Shown: piece after piece, positions 43,843 to 55,537 of the stretch
Position numbering within the stretch: position 1 is the stretch's first letter
Layout: each line of letters opens with the position of its first letter
From: Microthyrium microscopicum
Taxonomy: Eukaryota > Ascomycota > Dothideomycetes > Microthyriales > Microthyriaceae
Assembly: GCA_010405405.1 (NCBI GenBank)
Contig: MU004236.1
Location: 727,717 to 791,716, forward strand
Length of the DNA stretch: 64,000 bases
Direction: 5' to 3'
Position numbers and translations under genes: made by a program
Notes under the pieces: generated by a model
The model's database searches: none
What the model saw: the letters and a program-made list of their open reading frames with translations, nothing else
Told to the model about the DNA's origin: nothing

Positions 43843-46353
43843 ATGAAAAATCCCGCCCCTTTGCCATGGACAAACGGAAACGTGCCCCCATGGGCCGCCA
43901 AACTTCGACCACTTTCAGACATTCGGGAAATGACAGAGCCCAGCTTGATCGATACCGCAAACAGAGACCATGATTTGTCGCGAAAGCCATCTATCAGCCG
44001 CGCAGATTCGCTTAGTCGAAAGACTTCTCTCAAAAGGAAGAAATCATTAGCGAGGAATGGCTCTCAACATAGCCTTGCGCGATCTGGGCATACAATCGCG
44101 GAAGTGGAGGCGTCAGTCTCCCTACATAGCATTCAAGTGGAAACCCAGAGCGACCACTCCAGTGCTTACAGCCTTTCTCTGGAAAATGTGCCGCCCAGAT
44201 CATCTTCGCGACGGAATTTGGATATTCGAGGACGCAGTCTGCCACTCCTGAGGCAGCCGGATTCTACAACAGCTTTGACAGGCAGCCAAATATCATTGCT
44301 GGACCCAAAGCCAATGGGATATAGAATGCCAAACAAAGCTGCTCCAAGATCCCCCCTCAAAAAGATGATATCTAGGGACAGCCTTTCTCAGCTAGTCCCT
44401 GGACGACATCATGGACCCAGAACATTCATTCGAACGACAAACCCAAACACAGATATCATTGATTTTCCGACACATCGACACCCGCGAGTCTCTGCAGACT
44501 TACAAGTTGGATCTGCACTATTCTTTGGCGGTAGCACTATTGAAGGTCGCATCAAAGTCAATGTGCAAGACGTTTACCGCGCGAAACACAAGGCGCAATT
44601 TGCTATTGGTCGAGTCTCTTTAGATTTGCTTGGAATTGAGGAAATGAATGGAGCTAAAAGAAGTATATTCCTCAACCTGGCTACCGAACTGATCGATCAT
44701 GCCCATCCTCCACCTCATCAAATGGTTACTTCCTTGAAGCAAATTTCTCCGACGGATCCATTCTGGCTACTTGCTCCTTCTTTATCAAGCCTTCCATTCA
44801 TTTTAAACCTACCTGTGGATATTGGACCGCCTTCTTTTCAGTCAAAGCACGCAAGAATACGATATACGCTTGCGGTCACTATCCTTGTCCGTGATCAAGG
44901 GAAGCAATATCTGGTCCGGTCTTCTCAGGAGATCTCTGTTCTTCCAGTATATGATCGTAAGTTGTCGAGTTTCTGTCTCTGTATAATACTGAAAGGTAAT
45001 CAGCCGAGAAAGCTTTAGTGTCACTACCAATTCCTTTGACCGTCTCGGACGAATACACCCGAAGTCGCGACATTTCACAGAGAATTCATGTTACAGCTGG
45101 ACTTCATAGACAAGTTTGGGTGTGCGGCACCAGTATCTTTGTCGACACTCGCATCGAAAATCAGATGAAGAAGCCGATCAAAAGAATGGAACTACAAGTG
45201 GAGAGGAACATCCTCTTTTACAAACATGTGCGTAATCCACAACTCACGATACATCGACCTAATCATAGCGCAGACTGCTGCCACACTGGAGCGTACTGTG
45301 AATCAAGCTCGCGTTTTCGACTCGAACGAACGTATTGTATTAGGCAAAAAGCTGCTCAAGGCATCCCCGTCCTCTAACTGGGCTGGTGTCGCACCTGGCT
45401 CTACAGAAATACGAACCTTTGATCTCGAGCTCCCAAGAGGAAACGCCACTGTAAAATGTGGCAAATTCTTTGAGGTCCGATACTTTCTCAACGTGTTAAT
45501 CGGTTCTTCATCAAAACCAAAGCTGATCAATCTACAACTTCCTATTGTGCTGATCCACATGAATTCTCTCGACGTTGTCCCCAATGCAGTGGCCAACGTT
45601 GCCAACGCCTCCGAGGCCAAATCTTCCCGTGTTATAGTCCCTACAAATCGGTCACCAAAGCGCCTGAGAGCGACCGAGGGTGGGCCTATCCAGGGTCGAG
45701 CTTTCGCTGCACCTCGCAAGCAAAGTCAAGAGCGTGTACGAGAAGAGTTGGTGAAGGAGGACATTGCAGAACTGAGTAAGATTCTGGATGCCTCTCCACG
45801 ACGCTACAAACGAGATTTACAGCAGCGTCCTCCAGGAATTCGCCACAAACCAAACAGCAACCACGTCCACGGGAACTCATCTTCCTCAAATGTTATGCCT
45901 ATGAAGAAACTAGGGGAGCGACAGTCAACTGTGCTATCAAATGACCAATCCTCATCAGCACATCACCTCCAGCCACCATTCCGAGGCCCTGCGCCGAGGT
46001 GGCCTCCAAGAAGGGTATTGCTAGATCCACCGAACACTCCGTTTGAGGACGCCCGCAACCGGCTGAGGAGGATACGAAGCGCAGAAGTCTTCCGTAGCAA
46101 CTCATTAGTGCGACCGGGTCCACTTCCTAATCCTGGCAAAACACCGAATCGAGCTTTACAGGAGATACCACTCTCACGGGCTAGCAACAACAAACAAACC
46201 GAGACGACAATTCAGACTCAAGAATTCCATCGTATAACAAGGCGGCGACCACCTATGAAGACGGTGGAGAGGAGTGAGGTATCCGCAGCTTGGATCAAGG
46301 AGGGAGGGAAGACACCGCAAAAGAATCCGAGAAGGGATGGAAACTGGATATGA
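43843..46353 (+). CDS. Arrestin-domain protein (alpha-arrestin-like)
   Basis: Exons 43843-44956, 45019-45227 and 45274-46353 give 800 residues. A Ser/Arg/Lys-rich N-terminus of about 200 residues precedes an arrestin-like beta-sandwich. Its first lobe holds VSADLQVGSALFFGGSTIEG and VYRAKHKAQFAIGRVSLDLL. The second lobe has LHRQVWVCGTSIFVDTRIEN, KKPIKRMELQVERNILFY, and KFFEVRYFLNVLIGSSSKP, then LQLPIVLIHM. Arrestin-domain proteins link membrane cargo to ubiquitin ligases or sort signalling complexes; fungal members often recruit Rsp5 through PY motifs. I see no clear PPxY, only proline-rich APRWPPRR. The C-terminal 250 residues are basic, Ser/Pro-rich and probably disordered. Confidence 0.82.
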
Positions 46354-46802
46354 TATAGTGATTCAGATCAAAGGAACTATTCCTATCTGAGTAGCATATA
46401 TAGCGTTGGAAGTTCAGCAAGGCTGTTTTGGATTCTAGATGAGGTTTGTGCTGACAAGCACGCACATATATAGGATAATTTTAATGCAGTTTTGGGTATT
46501 ACTCGATCTGCCATTGATCATCAAAGAAATAGTATACACCTTCATAATAGATTCTGTCAAAAGCCGAAAGTATATTTTATCAACGAAATCTTATTCGTAC
46601 ATCGATATCTGCCCCCAGAGCTCTTTTGCAGCCCCCGCCAATTCTAACCATCTCTTTGCTTACCAGCCTCGTCTAATCTTTCGAAAGCTCTCAAAGCCAT
46701 CGAAAAGCAACTAGATAACCAATCTAGATTGCCTTCGATAATCTCTCCGGGACCCCAGGTCTGTTTGATCTCGTCACATGGCTGGCGAGCTTGTACTCGT
46801 CT
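46354..46802. other. Intergenic, no gene seen
   Basis: This is the 3' flank of the arrestin-domain gene and promoter of the second MFS gene. Confidence 0.5.
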
Positions 46803-48813
46803 ATGCCCTCTCGTGACTCCCCGGCTGCTGGTCTGCAACTTCACCGCCTCCCCTCGCATGGCGACTCCAACACCACTAATGGCCTCGAGAGCACAGAAAT
46901 GGACCGGATCTATCAGGATCCTCCTTTGAAACGTGACGATAGAGATAATGATGAACTTGATCGGAGAACAGTTCGGAAACTTGATCGAGTTTTGCTTCCT
47001 TTTCTAGCGCTTTTGTTCTTGTTCAATTCGCTTGATAGGTCGAATGCTAGTATTCCTTATCTCCTCATATGAAATCGCTTTACTAACTGTGACTAGATTG
47101 GAAACGCGGAGGTCAATCATTTTATTGTTTCTGCTGGATTGTACTAATCTAGCGCAGACAGCGGACTTCACGAAAGATATTGGGCTTGAGCCAGAAGATC
47201 TGAATACGGCTGTAGCCATATTCTTCGTGTTCTTCGTGGCACTTCAGCCCCTTGGAGCTGCTCTTGGTAGAAAGTATGGAATGGCTAGATATGTTCCGTT
47301 CTGTATGACGATTTGGGGCGTATGCACTGCTATGCATGTTTGGGTACGAGCAAAATGGCAGCTTATCGCCCTTAGGATTATCATCGGGTCTCTGGAAGGT
47401 AAGTAACAACATCAAGCCAAAAGACAACCTAAGCTGACCAAAGCTAGCTGGGTTTTATCCCACCACTGTCTCATATCTCTCCTTGTTCTATACAGAGCAC
47501 GAGTTTGGTAGGCGACTGGCACTGTTTTATGGTCAATATGCTATGGCTGGAGCACTGGGCGGAATACTATCCTATGCAGTATTTGCATATTTTCCAATCA
47601 GCTCGGGCGGTTCTCCCAATGAGGATGGACTGAGACCGTGGCAAGTCCTGTTCCTGCTGGAAGGTGGAGTCACTATCTGTTTGGCCATCACTGGGTTCTT
47701 CTGGCTCCCACATAATGCTAAAACTGCTTGGTTCCTGAAGGCCGATGAACGAGTCTGGGCAGAAGAAAGAATTCAGAAGGACAGAGCGAAAAAGACTTTG
47801 GCACAATCAACGAATCCTGCGCATGCTCAAGAGGATGAAGAAGATGGACCAGGGCCAGAGCTCGATGAAACTCGCAATCTTCTTGGTGAACAATCCGGGC
47901 AAGGAATTGCGAAGAGCTCCAAACGACTTCCTACTGATGATCGAGGACTCTCTCGACAGGATATCGTGGAAGCTCTACTGGACTGGAAGCTCTGGTATTT
48001 GCTATTTTGCAATATCTTATCCGCCATACCTGTCACTGCTTTTGGTATATTTCTACCGTTGGTCCTCAAATCACTTTCCGACTCTCCGGCTCATACGAAC
48101 CTCTTGACTGCGCCACCGTTTCTTATCGGAGCCGTAGTGCTTTATGCTTTTACCCACTGGAGTGATATCTCAAGGCGAAGAATACAACCAATTCTTTGGA
48201 GTCTTGGCTTGCTGCTTGTTGGATTAGTTGGAGTAGTTTTACTTCCATCCTCAGCATCTATCCTTCGATACCTGGCTCTTTGCGTTCTGCTCAGCGGAAC
48301 ATTCGTTGCCAGTCCATTGACAATTGCCTGGTTTGCTGGAAATATGCCAGAGACGGGCAAGCGAAGCGTTGTTCTTGGTATCAATGGATGGGGTAAGTTC
48401 AGAGCCAACTGCCAAAAGGAGCAAGATCAAGGCTAACATACATCTACCTAGGTAATCTTGCTGGAGTGTTTGCTTCACTTATCTTCCAGCCTCGTTTCGG
48501 TCCGACATATGCCACACCATTTTTTATCACGCTAGCTCTTGTGGCCGTAGCATTTATCGGCTATGCTTACTTTGGTCGAATGCTACTGGAAGTGAACAAT
48601 GCGCGTAAAGCTCAAGTAGGAGAATGGAGCCATTCAGAAATAGAAGACGAAGTCAAATATGGACGAGGGCCTATACCTGATGCTCGCGCACGATGGGTTA
48701 TTACCCTAGCAAGACGAGTAGTTGGTGAAGCTCATGCTCGTCGTCTGACGGACTTCCTGCATTTGGAGGGTCGTCGAGGAGATGACAAGATGACGTTCCA
48801 ATATGGTCTGTAG
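46803..48813 (+). CDS. MFS permease, anion:cation symporter family (second copy type)
   Basis: Exons 46803-47045, 47097-47111, 47158-47398, 47448-48392 and 48452-48813 give 601 residues. Conserved blocks are LDRVLLPFLALLFLFNSLDR with SN joined to IGNAE and TADFTKDIGLEPEDLNTAV, GAALGRKYGMARYVPFCMTI, and ALRIIIGSLEGAGFYPTTVS. Later blocks are GRRLALFYGQYAMAGALGG and LSAIPVTAFGIFLPLVL. About 12 membrane helices surround a long cytosolic loop with acidic and Ser/Thr residues. The substrate is unknown. The frame joins to the 15-nt exon IGNAE only if the first intron begins GCTAGT (47046) instead of GT. The ATG at 46803 is used because the longer frame starts at TTG. Confidence 0.84.
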
Positions 48814-51800
48814 AGATGGTTTTTTGGAGTTGATGTATCGCTGCCTTAGCGACACTGTTTTTGGTTGTTACAATAATGACTGCATGGCATATTTGATACC
48901 ACTAGCACGATCTGAACATTAATGCAGACATAATAGACTAATAAACGTGATCTGATACATAAATGCAAAGGGAATCTGCTGCTCGAAGATAGATGTCTTG
49001 AACAAGCATCAAGTTCCAAGCATCATACACTGATTCATTGGAAACACCGAATCACATCCGCAAATGAGCTGAACAGCATCGGACATACATCACCTTGAAT
49101 CTAGGATCCCATATGATGAAAATTCTAACACCCTAGGCCATTGGATTTACATAATTTCCATGCTACTCTGGATATTTTTGAGCACGATTGCCGATTCTGA
49201 TGTAAGCACGTGGCAAGAAGACCGAAACATGCTCGAAAGCACGCTGAATGGATCATTGGCTGTGAATATTCAGTGGGAATTTGAACTTTTGCATAACCTT
49301 GGACCGGACCGGACGAGCACAATATTTTGACGTGACCAAGGTGACCTATCCTCGGTTATTAGCTCTTTATCGCATTGGATTACCCTTAGAGGAAGGAGAA
49401 AGAAGCGTAAAGGAGTTACGAAAGAAATTCCACCAAACTCAGCAATAGACTTTTTTTTGGGAAGAGCTTGTTCAGCGACATGGGGCCATCTGCAGGTACA
49501 CGTTTACGTTGATCCCAACATTAGGTGATAATCCCATGATTCTCATCCAATCTAAACACGCCGGCCAGAAATAAATCTGATCGACTCGGATTATCGATCT
49601 TGACAAGAACGCGGGCGGCAAGACACGGGATTATCAATTCTAAGCTCCCGAATAGCCTTAGAAAAAAAAAGTTGTCTGTAAATCCTGCCGGATTAGAGCT
49701 CGAAACAGCCCCAATCTTGCAAGAGCTAGGATAGAGTAGCTTTGTGGTGTGTGTATTTTTAGCGGTGCGATATGACAGGCAGAACTGATACCGTAATTAT
49801 TGCGCCATCTGACGCCGCAGCCGGTAAGAGAATAGTTTCATCGCCAAACGCCTCGAATAGCCGCTTCTGGCGGCGCCACCAAAACTCGACGTCTGGTCTG
49901 TGGGGTAAGATAGGCGTCGTTCGGCTGAAGATAGACGTGTTTTCTTCGCGCTCTCACGATAATTGTTTATCGCCACGCGTTCTGGATCAAAAAGGTTCAT
50001 ACTAAGATGAAGGCAAGTGAAGAATCAAGGTCCCAATAACTTCCGGTTACAGCCTTTATCCTTGGGATTTTCTCTGGGATTGTGGGCTCAATGCACTGGA
50101 TCGCCATATCTGTTATCGTTCAGCTTCCAGATTAGGGGAGCATGTGGCCAGGTCCGAAAGCGGCAGAGGACTGGGGAGGATACACAGAAAAATATTATTT
50201 TTTGATTCCAACTACTTCTTCTCGCGTCCACATGGATTTTTGCATTGACCAGTAGGCATGGCAGCCTTACCACGAGGGTTGCTTTAGGCGTGCACGGGAT
50301 ATACTTCACCATCCAATCCGGTCTCTTGCTAAATGCTTGTGATAGAGGCCCGTAAGGCAGCTGATTGCTACCGAAGCTAGTTCTCGGTGTCTTCAAACCG
50401 TCAGTCGCTGAATCGCAGCCGATGAGCGATGAGATATTAAATCGGTAAGAATAGCACGTCGAACGGGCCAAGTCGTGATCTAAATGCCTGTGTGCTCTTC
50501 CTTTGTCAGGGCTGGGGGCATGCGAACTGTGATTTAGTGCGGGGGTTTCGACATATTGAATCGAAAGTAGTTTCGAAAAGATACACAAAGAATATTTTTT
50601 TGGGACGAGTCCAAAAAGTGAGGTTATCGTGCATGAAATAGTTCGAGAATCATTGTTTCAACTCAGACTATAATTCGGGATCCTGAATCTTCTGGTGGAC
50701 ACTGGAGCTTATTATTGCAGGGCTCTCAAGCCACAATGCAAGCCAACCTACAAACATTTGGCGTTGTACGCCCACACGCCTGTCATTTCGATACCGAAAA
50801 GTGTGGAGGAGAGCTGCACAGCGCAAACTGATGAGCACATGGGAAAGGTGGGAAGCATGGTCACGAGTGGCCCCAATACACACACAAAGCACAGTGAAGA
50901 AAAGGCCACCTGCAGCTCTGAACTCAAAAAGCCCTTGGTTTGTTTCCCCCCTGCCGGCCTACGGGAAAAAGGTATGAGAGATTATGATAATGGGAAACTG
51001 CGGTACTTTCCAGTTGTACAGTATGCATACATTAGCCAGGTCGCACTTGAAATGATTGCGATTAGTGTATGAAGAGACGATATGCTGCACCAAAGAGCGC
51101 ATGTAGTTGCGAAGTTGCGACAACGGCTTCGACAGTAATATTAACCGGATAGTGCTTCGTGGGCTGGTCAGCATCATCATACATGATGGCAATGACGAGA
51201 TAGGTATATTTCCATGGCTCCGCCTCCCCGTCGGTCACCGATGGTGCGGTCACGTACCTGCGGATCGCTTCTTGTTTATTGTGTGTTTTCCAGCGAGTAA
51301 AGCACGGTAAATCAAGCTTAAGCAAGGCAAGACAAGGGCTCATAACGGGTGAATCCTTGAGGCCAGCTGAACAACTTTTATTTCCCTCCCAGACATGGAA
51401 CTGGGAAGTTGGCAGTCTATCATTATCACCGTTGTATATCATAATATGTCATCAGATAGATCATGCTCACAAGACAATACAACTTGATTCCGTATACTCC
51501 GTACAGAGGTACAAGCTGGCCTGGAGATCGGTCATATAGATAGAAGATGGATCTCCAAATATAGCAGAGGATGATAAGGAGCATACGTCGTATATTGTTC
51601 TCTACCTATTACTAGGATTAAATAACTTTTGTCAATGTGTGCGAATGTTTCAATTGTTGCCATATTGCCATGTTGGCTGTCTGCCTTGCACCTTCCCAAC
51701 AACTTGAAAGCAATAACCACATGTCTTACGCTTCTCTTTGATCTGATTATCTACGTCTTTTTTTATTCTATTGCGATTCAGTCCCCGAATCTATTCAAGT

Positions 51801-52887
51801 CTAGACGCGGTGGGCCACAACACCACCATATCTCTATCATAATCGCAATCTCCCACTTGTGCACTCCAGCCGTCAGTCAACCGCCGCCAGACTCCAGTAG
51901 TGCAGCGATTGGCAACAACCACCAACACATAAGCGCGCAACTCTAGTCGGGCGGCGAGGCTTGAAAGATTTCGGGTGTGGAGCAATCAATTCACCCCCAA
52001 ACTCAGCTTGTTTCAACCAATTAATATTGCTGCCGTCTGTCCCTTGCCATCTTGATCCATTATTGCGCGGGGTCTTTGCGCTTTGACAGAGGACTGGTCC
52101 GCTCTCTTGTCTCTGCAGTCTGCAGTCCGCAGTCCGTCTGCTTGCAAGGTGCCTTGTTCAGATCCGTAATATTTGTTCCCTTTCCCCAATTTCTTATTCC
52201 TATTCTTGTTCCTGCTTTCGAATCTCTGTCAACTGCTTCACCATACATACACTCCCTCTTGGTTCTATCTGCTACTTGTTCCCTTCTCTCTGCGACCTGC
52301 CGTCTTGCTTACCCACTTCTCCGTGTGCTCCTTGCTTCTTCAGCCTGTACAGTTGCTCGTCCTGGTCTGTTCCTGCATCCGGATCCCGACCCGGACATTT
52401 GCGCCCGCCCACGACTTCGAGTGTAGTCAGCGTGGTTCAGGGCCACGGTGCTGGAGATCAACAAGCGGATCGATATTAGCTAGACCACCATTAAATCGAC
52501 GATCTCGCGGCCATCTTTTTATTCCACCATAATTTTATCAATAATCCAATATCCGTCTTCAAACGATTGGAATTCGGCCCCGAGCTGGTCGTGCTACATC
52601 AAACTTCCCACACCTGCCCACACACTGAGGTAAATACTACACCCATTAATCCGCATTCCTTCTTCCTTATCCTATTACTTCTGTCGCTACTACTGCAAAT
52701 GCTGCTTTTGCATTGCTCTAGAGCTCATGATGCACTGTTGCTGCCAATGCGTCAAGGCGCGCATTCCGGTTCCTCTGTTCCACCTCTGTCCACCCACGCA
52801 TTCCTTGTTCCCATGTTACTCCACTCCAACACAAGTTTTTTTTCAATGCCTGATCCAATCCTTCTTTTCACAGTCTAGGACTCCATC
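48814..52887. other. Long gene-poor region and leader of the C2H2 gene
   Basis: Over 4 kb no ORF has a recognisable motif. The longest ORFs (50088-50588 minus, 50695-51072 plus, 51062-51442 minus) start at non-ATG codons or lack features. From about 52050 to 52880 the plus strand is strongly C/T-rich and looks like a long transcribed leader of the C2H2 gene. Confidence 0.5.
52050..52887 (+). promoter_or_regulatory. Pyrimidine-rich leader/promoter of the C2H2 gene
   Basis: Long CT-rich blocks (such as TTCTTATTCCTATTCTTG and CTTGTTCCCTTCTCTCTG) run up to the ATG at 52888. Several short upstream ATG frames lie inside. In fungi CT-tracts upstream of the start mark strong promoters or long 5' leaders. 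A transcript start is not visible. Confidence 0.45.
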
Positions 52888-54169
52888 ATGAACACTCGCC
52901 CTTCTGCCAGCCGTGCTGCGGTTGGGACTATCCCCAATCCACATGCCCGCCAGCCCACCGGTCGAGCCCACTCGCACTCCCTGTCTGTCGGCTCAATTAA
53001 TTCGTCTCACCGAATTGACCGCCGGAGAAAAAGCACGTCGTCAAACGCGTCAAACGCTGCCGTACTCAGCCTTGTTGCAGAAAGCTTGGCTGAGCAATCG
53101 AGCCCGTCTACAAAACCGGCTCGTCGCGTTGGCTCCAAGGGATCATACTCGGCATTTGCTAGTAGTCTCCCTGCTGGCAATGGCTTTGGTCAAACTACGT
53201 TCGAAGCCAAGCCATCCAGTGCTGTGACAGACGGTCCGGGGCTTGCTACCTTGCCAGAAGCGGGCATACCAGTCAAGTCCCGAGCACGACGTGCAAGTGA
53301 CGGCTCCAGCCTGGCCAAGGTTGATGGCAAGCGTCAGGTTCATGGTGAGCTTAGATGCGAAACCTGTGGGAAAGGTTACAAGCATAGCAGCTGTCTGTAT
53401 AAGCATTTGTTAGTGTTTCACCCCCCCGTCAATCAAGTACCACTAGATTGGGCTTGTCCGTCTCTAGAAATACCGTTGACCATTAGCTAGATGGGAGCAT
53501 ACCCCAGAATGGGCCATCACGTCTAAGCTTCTAATTTCCAAGCACCAGCAAGTTCAATTGCTCGAAGCCGCTTCAGTGCTGCTTCTAATGAACAACAATG
53601 CAGTTGATAGTGACGCTTCCTCACCCGAAGCATCCAGCTCAGACCCTCAATCAGATGGCATCAGCTCCAAAGCCGACAGCCCTCCGCCGTTGACAGAAGA
53701 ATCATACTCTCAGAGTCTCGGTTCTGGTCGAGTTGATAAACGTCTCAGCAGCAACAGCTCCATGTATTCGCACTCTTATCAATCTTCCGTGTTCGCACAC
53801 TCCAGACAAATAAGTAGCGATAACCGACCGACAACTTCCGGCACCTCAGTAACTAGTTTTACTGACGAAGAGCGCGAAGAAATGTCTGCTGCCTTCAACC
53901 TTCTCAGTTGTAGTTACGGGACTCCCAAGACTGGACCTACTGCTCTTTCGGGTGATATTCCACCAGTGCCACCACTTCCGGCGCAATATATTGGCCAGAC
54001 GTCGTCAGAACATCTATCTGGAAGCACCATCACCGGTGTACCCAACGCGAAGCCCTCCTTTGTTCGCGGTCACCACGATGAGGATATTGACATGATGGTC
54101 GAGGATAATGTGCACGTACACCGCAGTGATGACGAAGAAGAAGGCATGTTTGGCAAGATGGAAGAATGA
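52888..54169 (+). CDS. C2H2 zinc-finger regulator with a WEHTPEW motif
   Basis: Exons 52888-53408 and 53491-54169 give 399 residues. The finger lies across the intron: CETCGKGYKHSSCLYKHL, then WEHTPEW after the splice, giving C-x2-C-x12-H-x3-H. The N-terminus is Ser/Arg-rich (RIDRRRKSTSSNASNAAVLS). After the finger comes a helical stretch SKLLISKHQQVQLLEAASVL, followed by Ser/Asp-rich low-complexity sequence with an acidic C-terminus (DDEEEGMFGKMEE). Single-finger proteins with LYKHLWEHTPEW are, as I remember, conserved across Pezizomycotina but little studied. A nuclear DNA- or protein-binding regulator is a reasonable guess. Confidence 0.8.
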
Positions 54170-55537
54170 GAACGGCAGCGATTACAGAAAGGGGAGCCAC
54201 GAACAATCGCAACATTGTTCAGACTCTTTTTCTCTTTTCACGCCGGCCTCACATTACATTTGCCTGGACAGTACCCCCTTTTTCGAACGCTTCGAACGCT
54301 CGCCCTTCGATCTGAGCCATCCCCGGAAGTACACAAGCCAATCGGCCGTCTGAACCCAAATACACAAAGCCCTTCGAAAATCTCACAAAAAAAGATTAAA
54401 ACCACCCACCATGATAACAACACAATAACCTCGTTCCCACACCTTAGCATTTGCAATGCACGATCTCATGTTACGATATCAAGCATGTATCTCCGCGGGC
54501 GCTTGCCTTGGCACCAATGAGATGACTCCTGACAGCTTTTGCGCTCGCATTTCTCCGAAAATTGTGTTCGTGCTGTCTCGGAGTCTTCGAGGTTAAAGCA
54601 AGGCTAGCTTAGATAAGAATATCACCCAAGCGTTGAGAACATGCTGTCCTTTGAAGATCTTTGACTCGTTGTAACCTTAAACATGACTTTCAACTGAAAG
54701 CAGAAGTAAAGATGTATACAGACGTTTTGAATGAAAGACGAATTGAGTAAAGAACCCACTTGAACAAAACTTTACCAAGACCCCAATTTCTGAATCGCCT
54801 TTTCCCATCAAACACGATCGTAACTTGGCTTTCTAAACTTTTCTTCCCCCCAGGGCTAGATTGTTCTAGAATCTAGCCTGCGTAGCCTCATGGGTGGTTA
54901 AAGGAAGATCGACGACGCCAAGTTTTGAGATTCATGGAGCTTAGCTTTGCGTGCTTTGCTGCTTGTCATCTAAGACGATCTTAGCTTACCTTTTCAAGCC
55001 TCGTGGCGTAAACTACTGTTCGTCACAGGTACATTTACCCCAGATTTTGACTAGCTTGTCTATTCTTGTATCTGGTACACTTGGGGAGGCGGTCAACACC
55101 TGGTCAAACATGGAATCTACGTTTGCCTCGTGATTCGCGCTAGTAGTCATGGACTGGAATGGCTGGTTGATCTTTGGTCAGGTGGTTTTGCGCGATTCGC
55201 ATATAAATGCTCCTTAGAGTTAGATCTTTGTATCTCTGTAGGATTTGAGGGCCGTCGTTGTTGATAGAGCATGCTATTTACCAATTACTGCTCATTCTTA
55301 TTGAAGTGGTAAATGCCAAAAGTCGACAGATTGCAATTGAGCGTAGTGTATGTTTTCTTCATAGAATGCGATGGTGGAACGTCCATGAGAGCCTGCCATT
55401 CATACTAATGATAACCTGTGGATATAACATATAACGTCTACTCCATATCAACACTCCGTGCCGCTCCAAACGCCCTTCGCGATGCAATAACCACACCAAA
55501 CAAATCGTCATAAAGGCGTAAGAATTCCCCTAGTCTC
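54170..55537. other. Intergenic between convergent genes, 1.4 kb
   Basis: This is the 3' flanks of the C2H2 gene (plus) and the CAP10 gene (minus). No supported gene, tRNA or repeat. Confidence 0.5.

Noticed and set aside
50088-50588. 166-codon minus-strand ORF in the 4-kb gene desert
   Set aside because: The first codon is TTG rather than ATG, composition is not coding-like, and no domain is seen.
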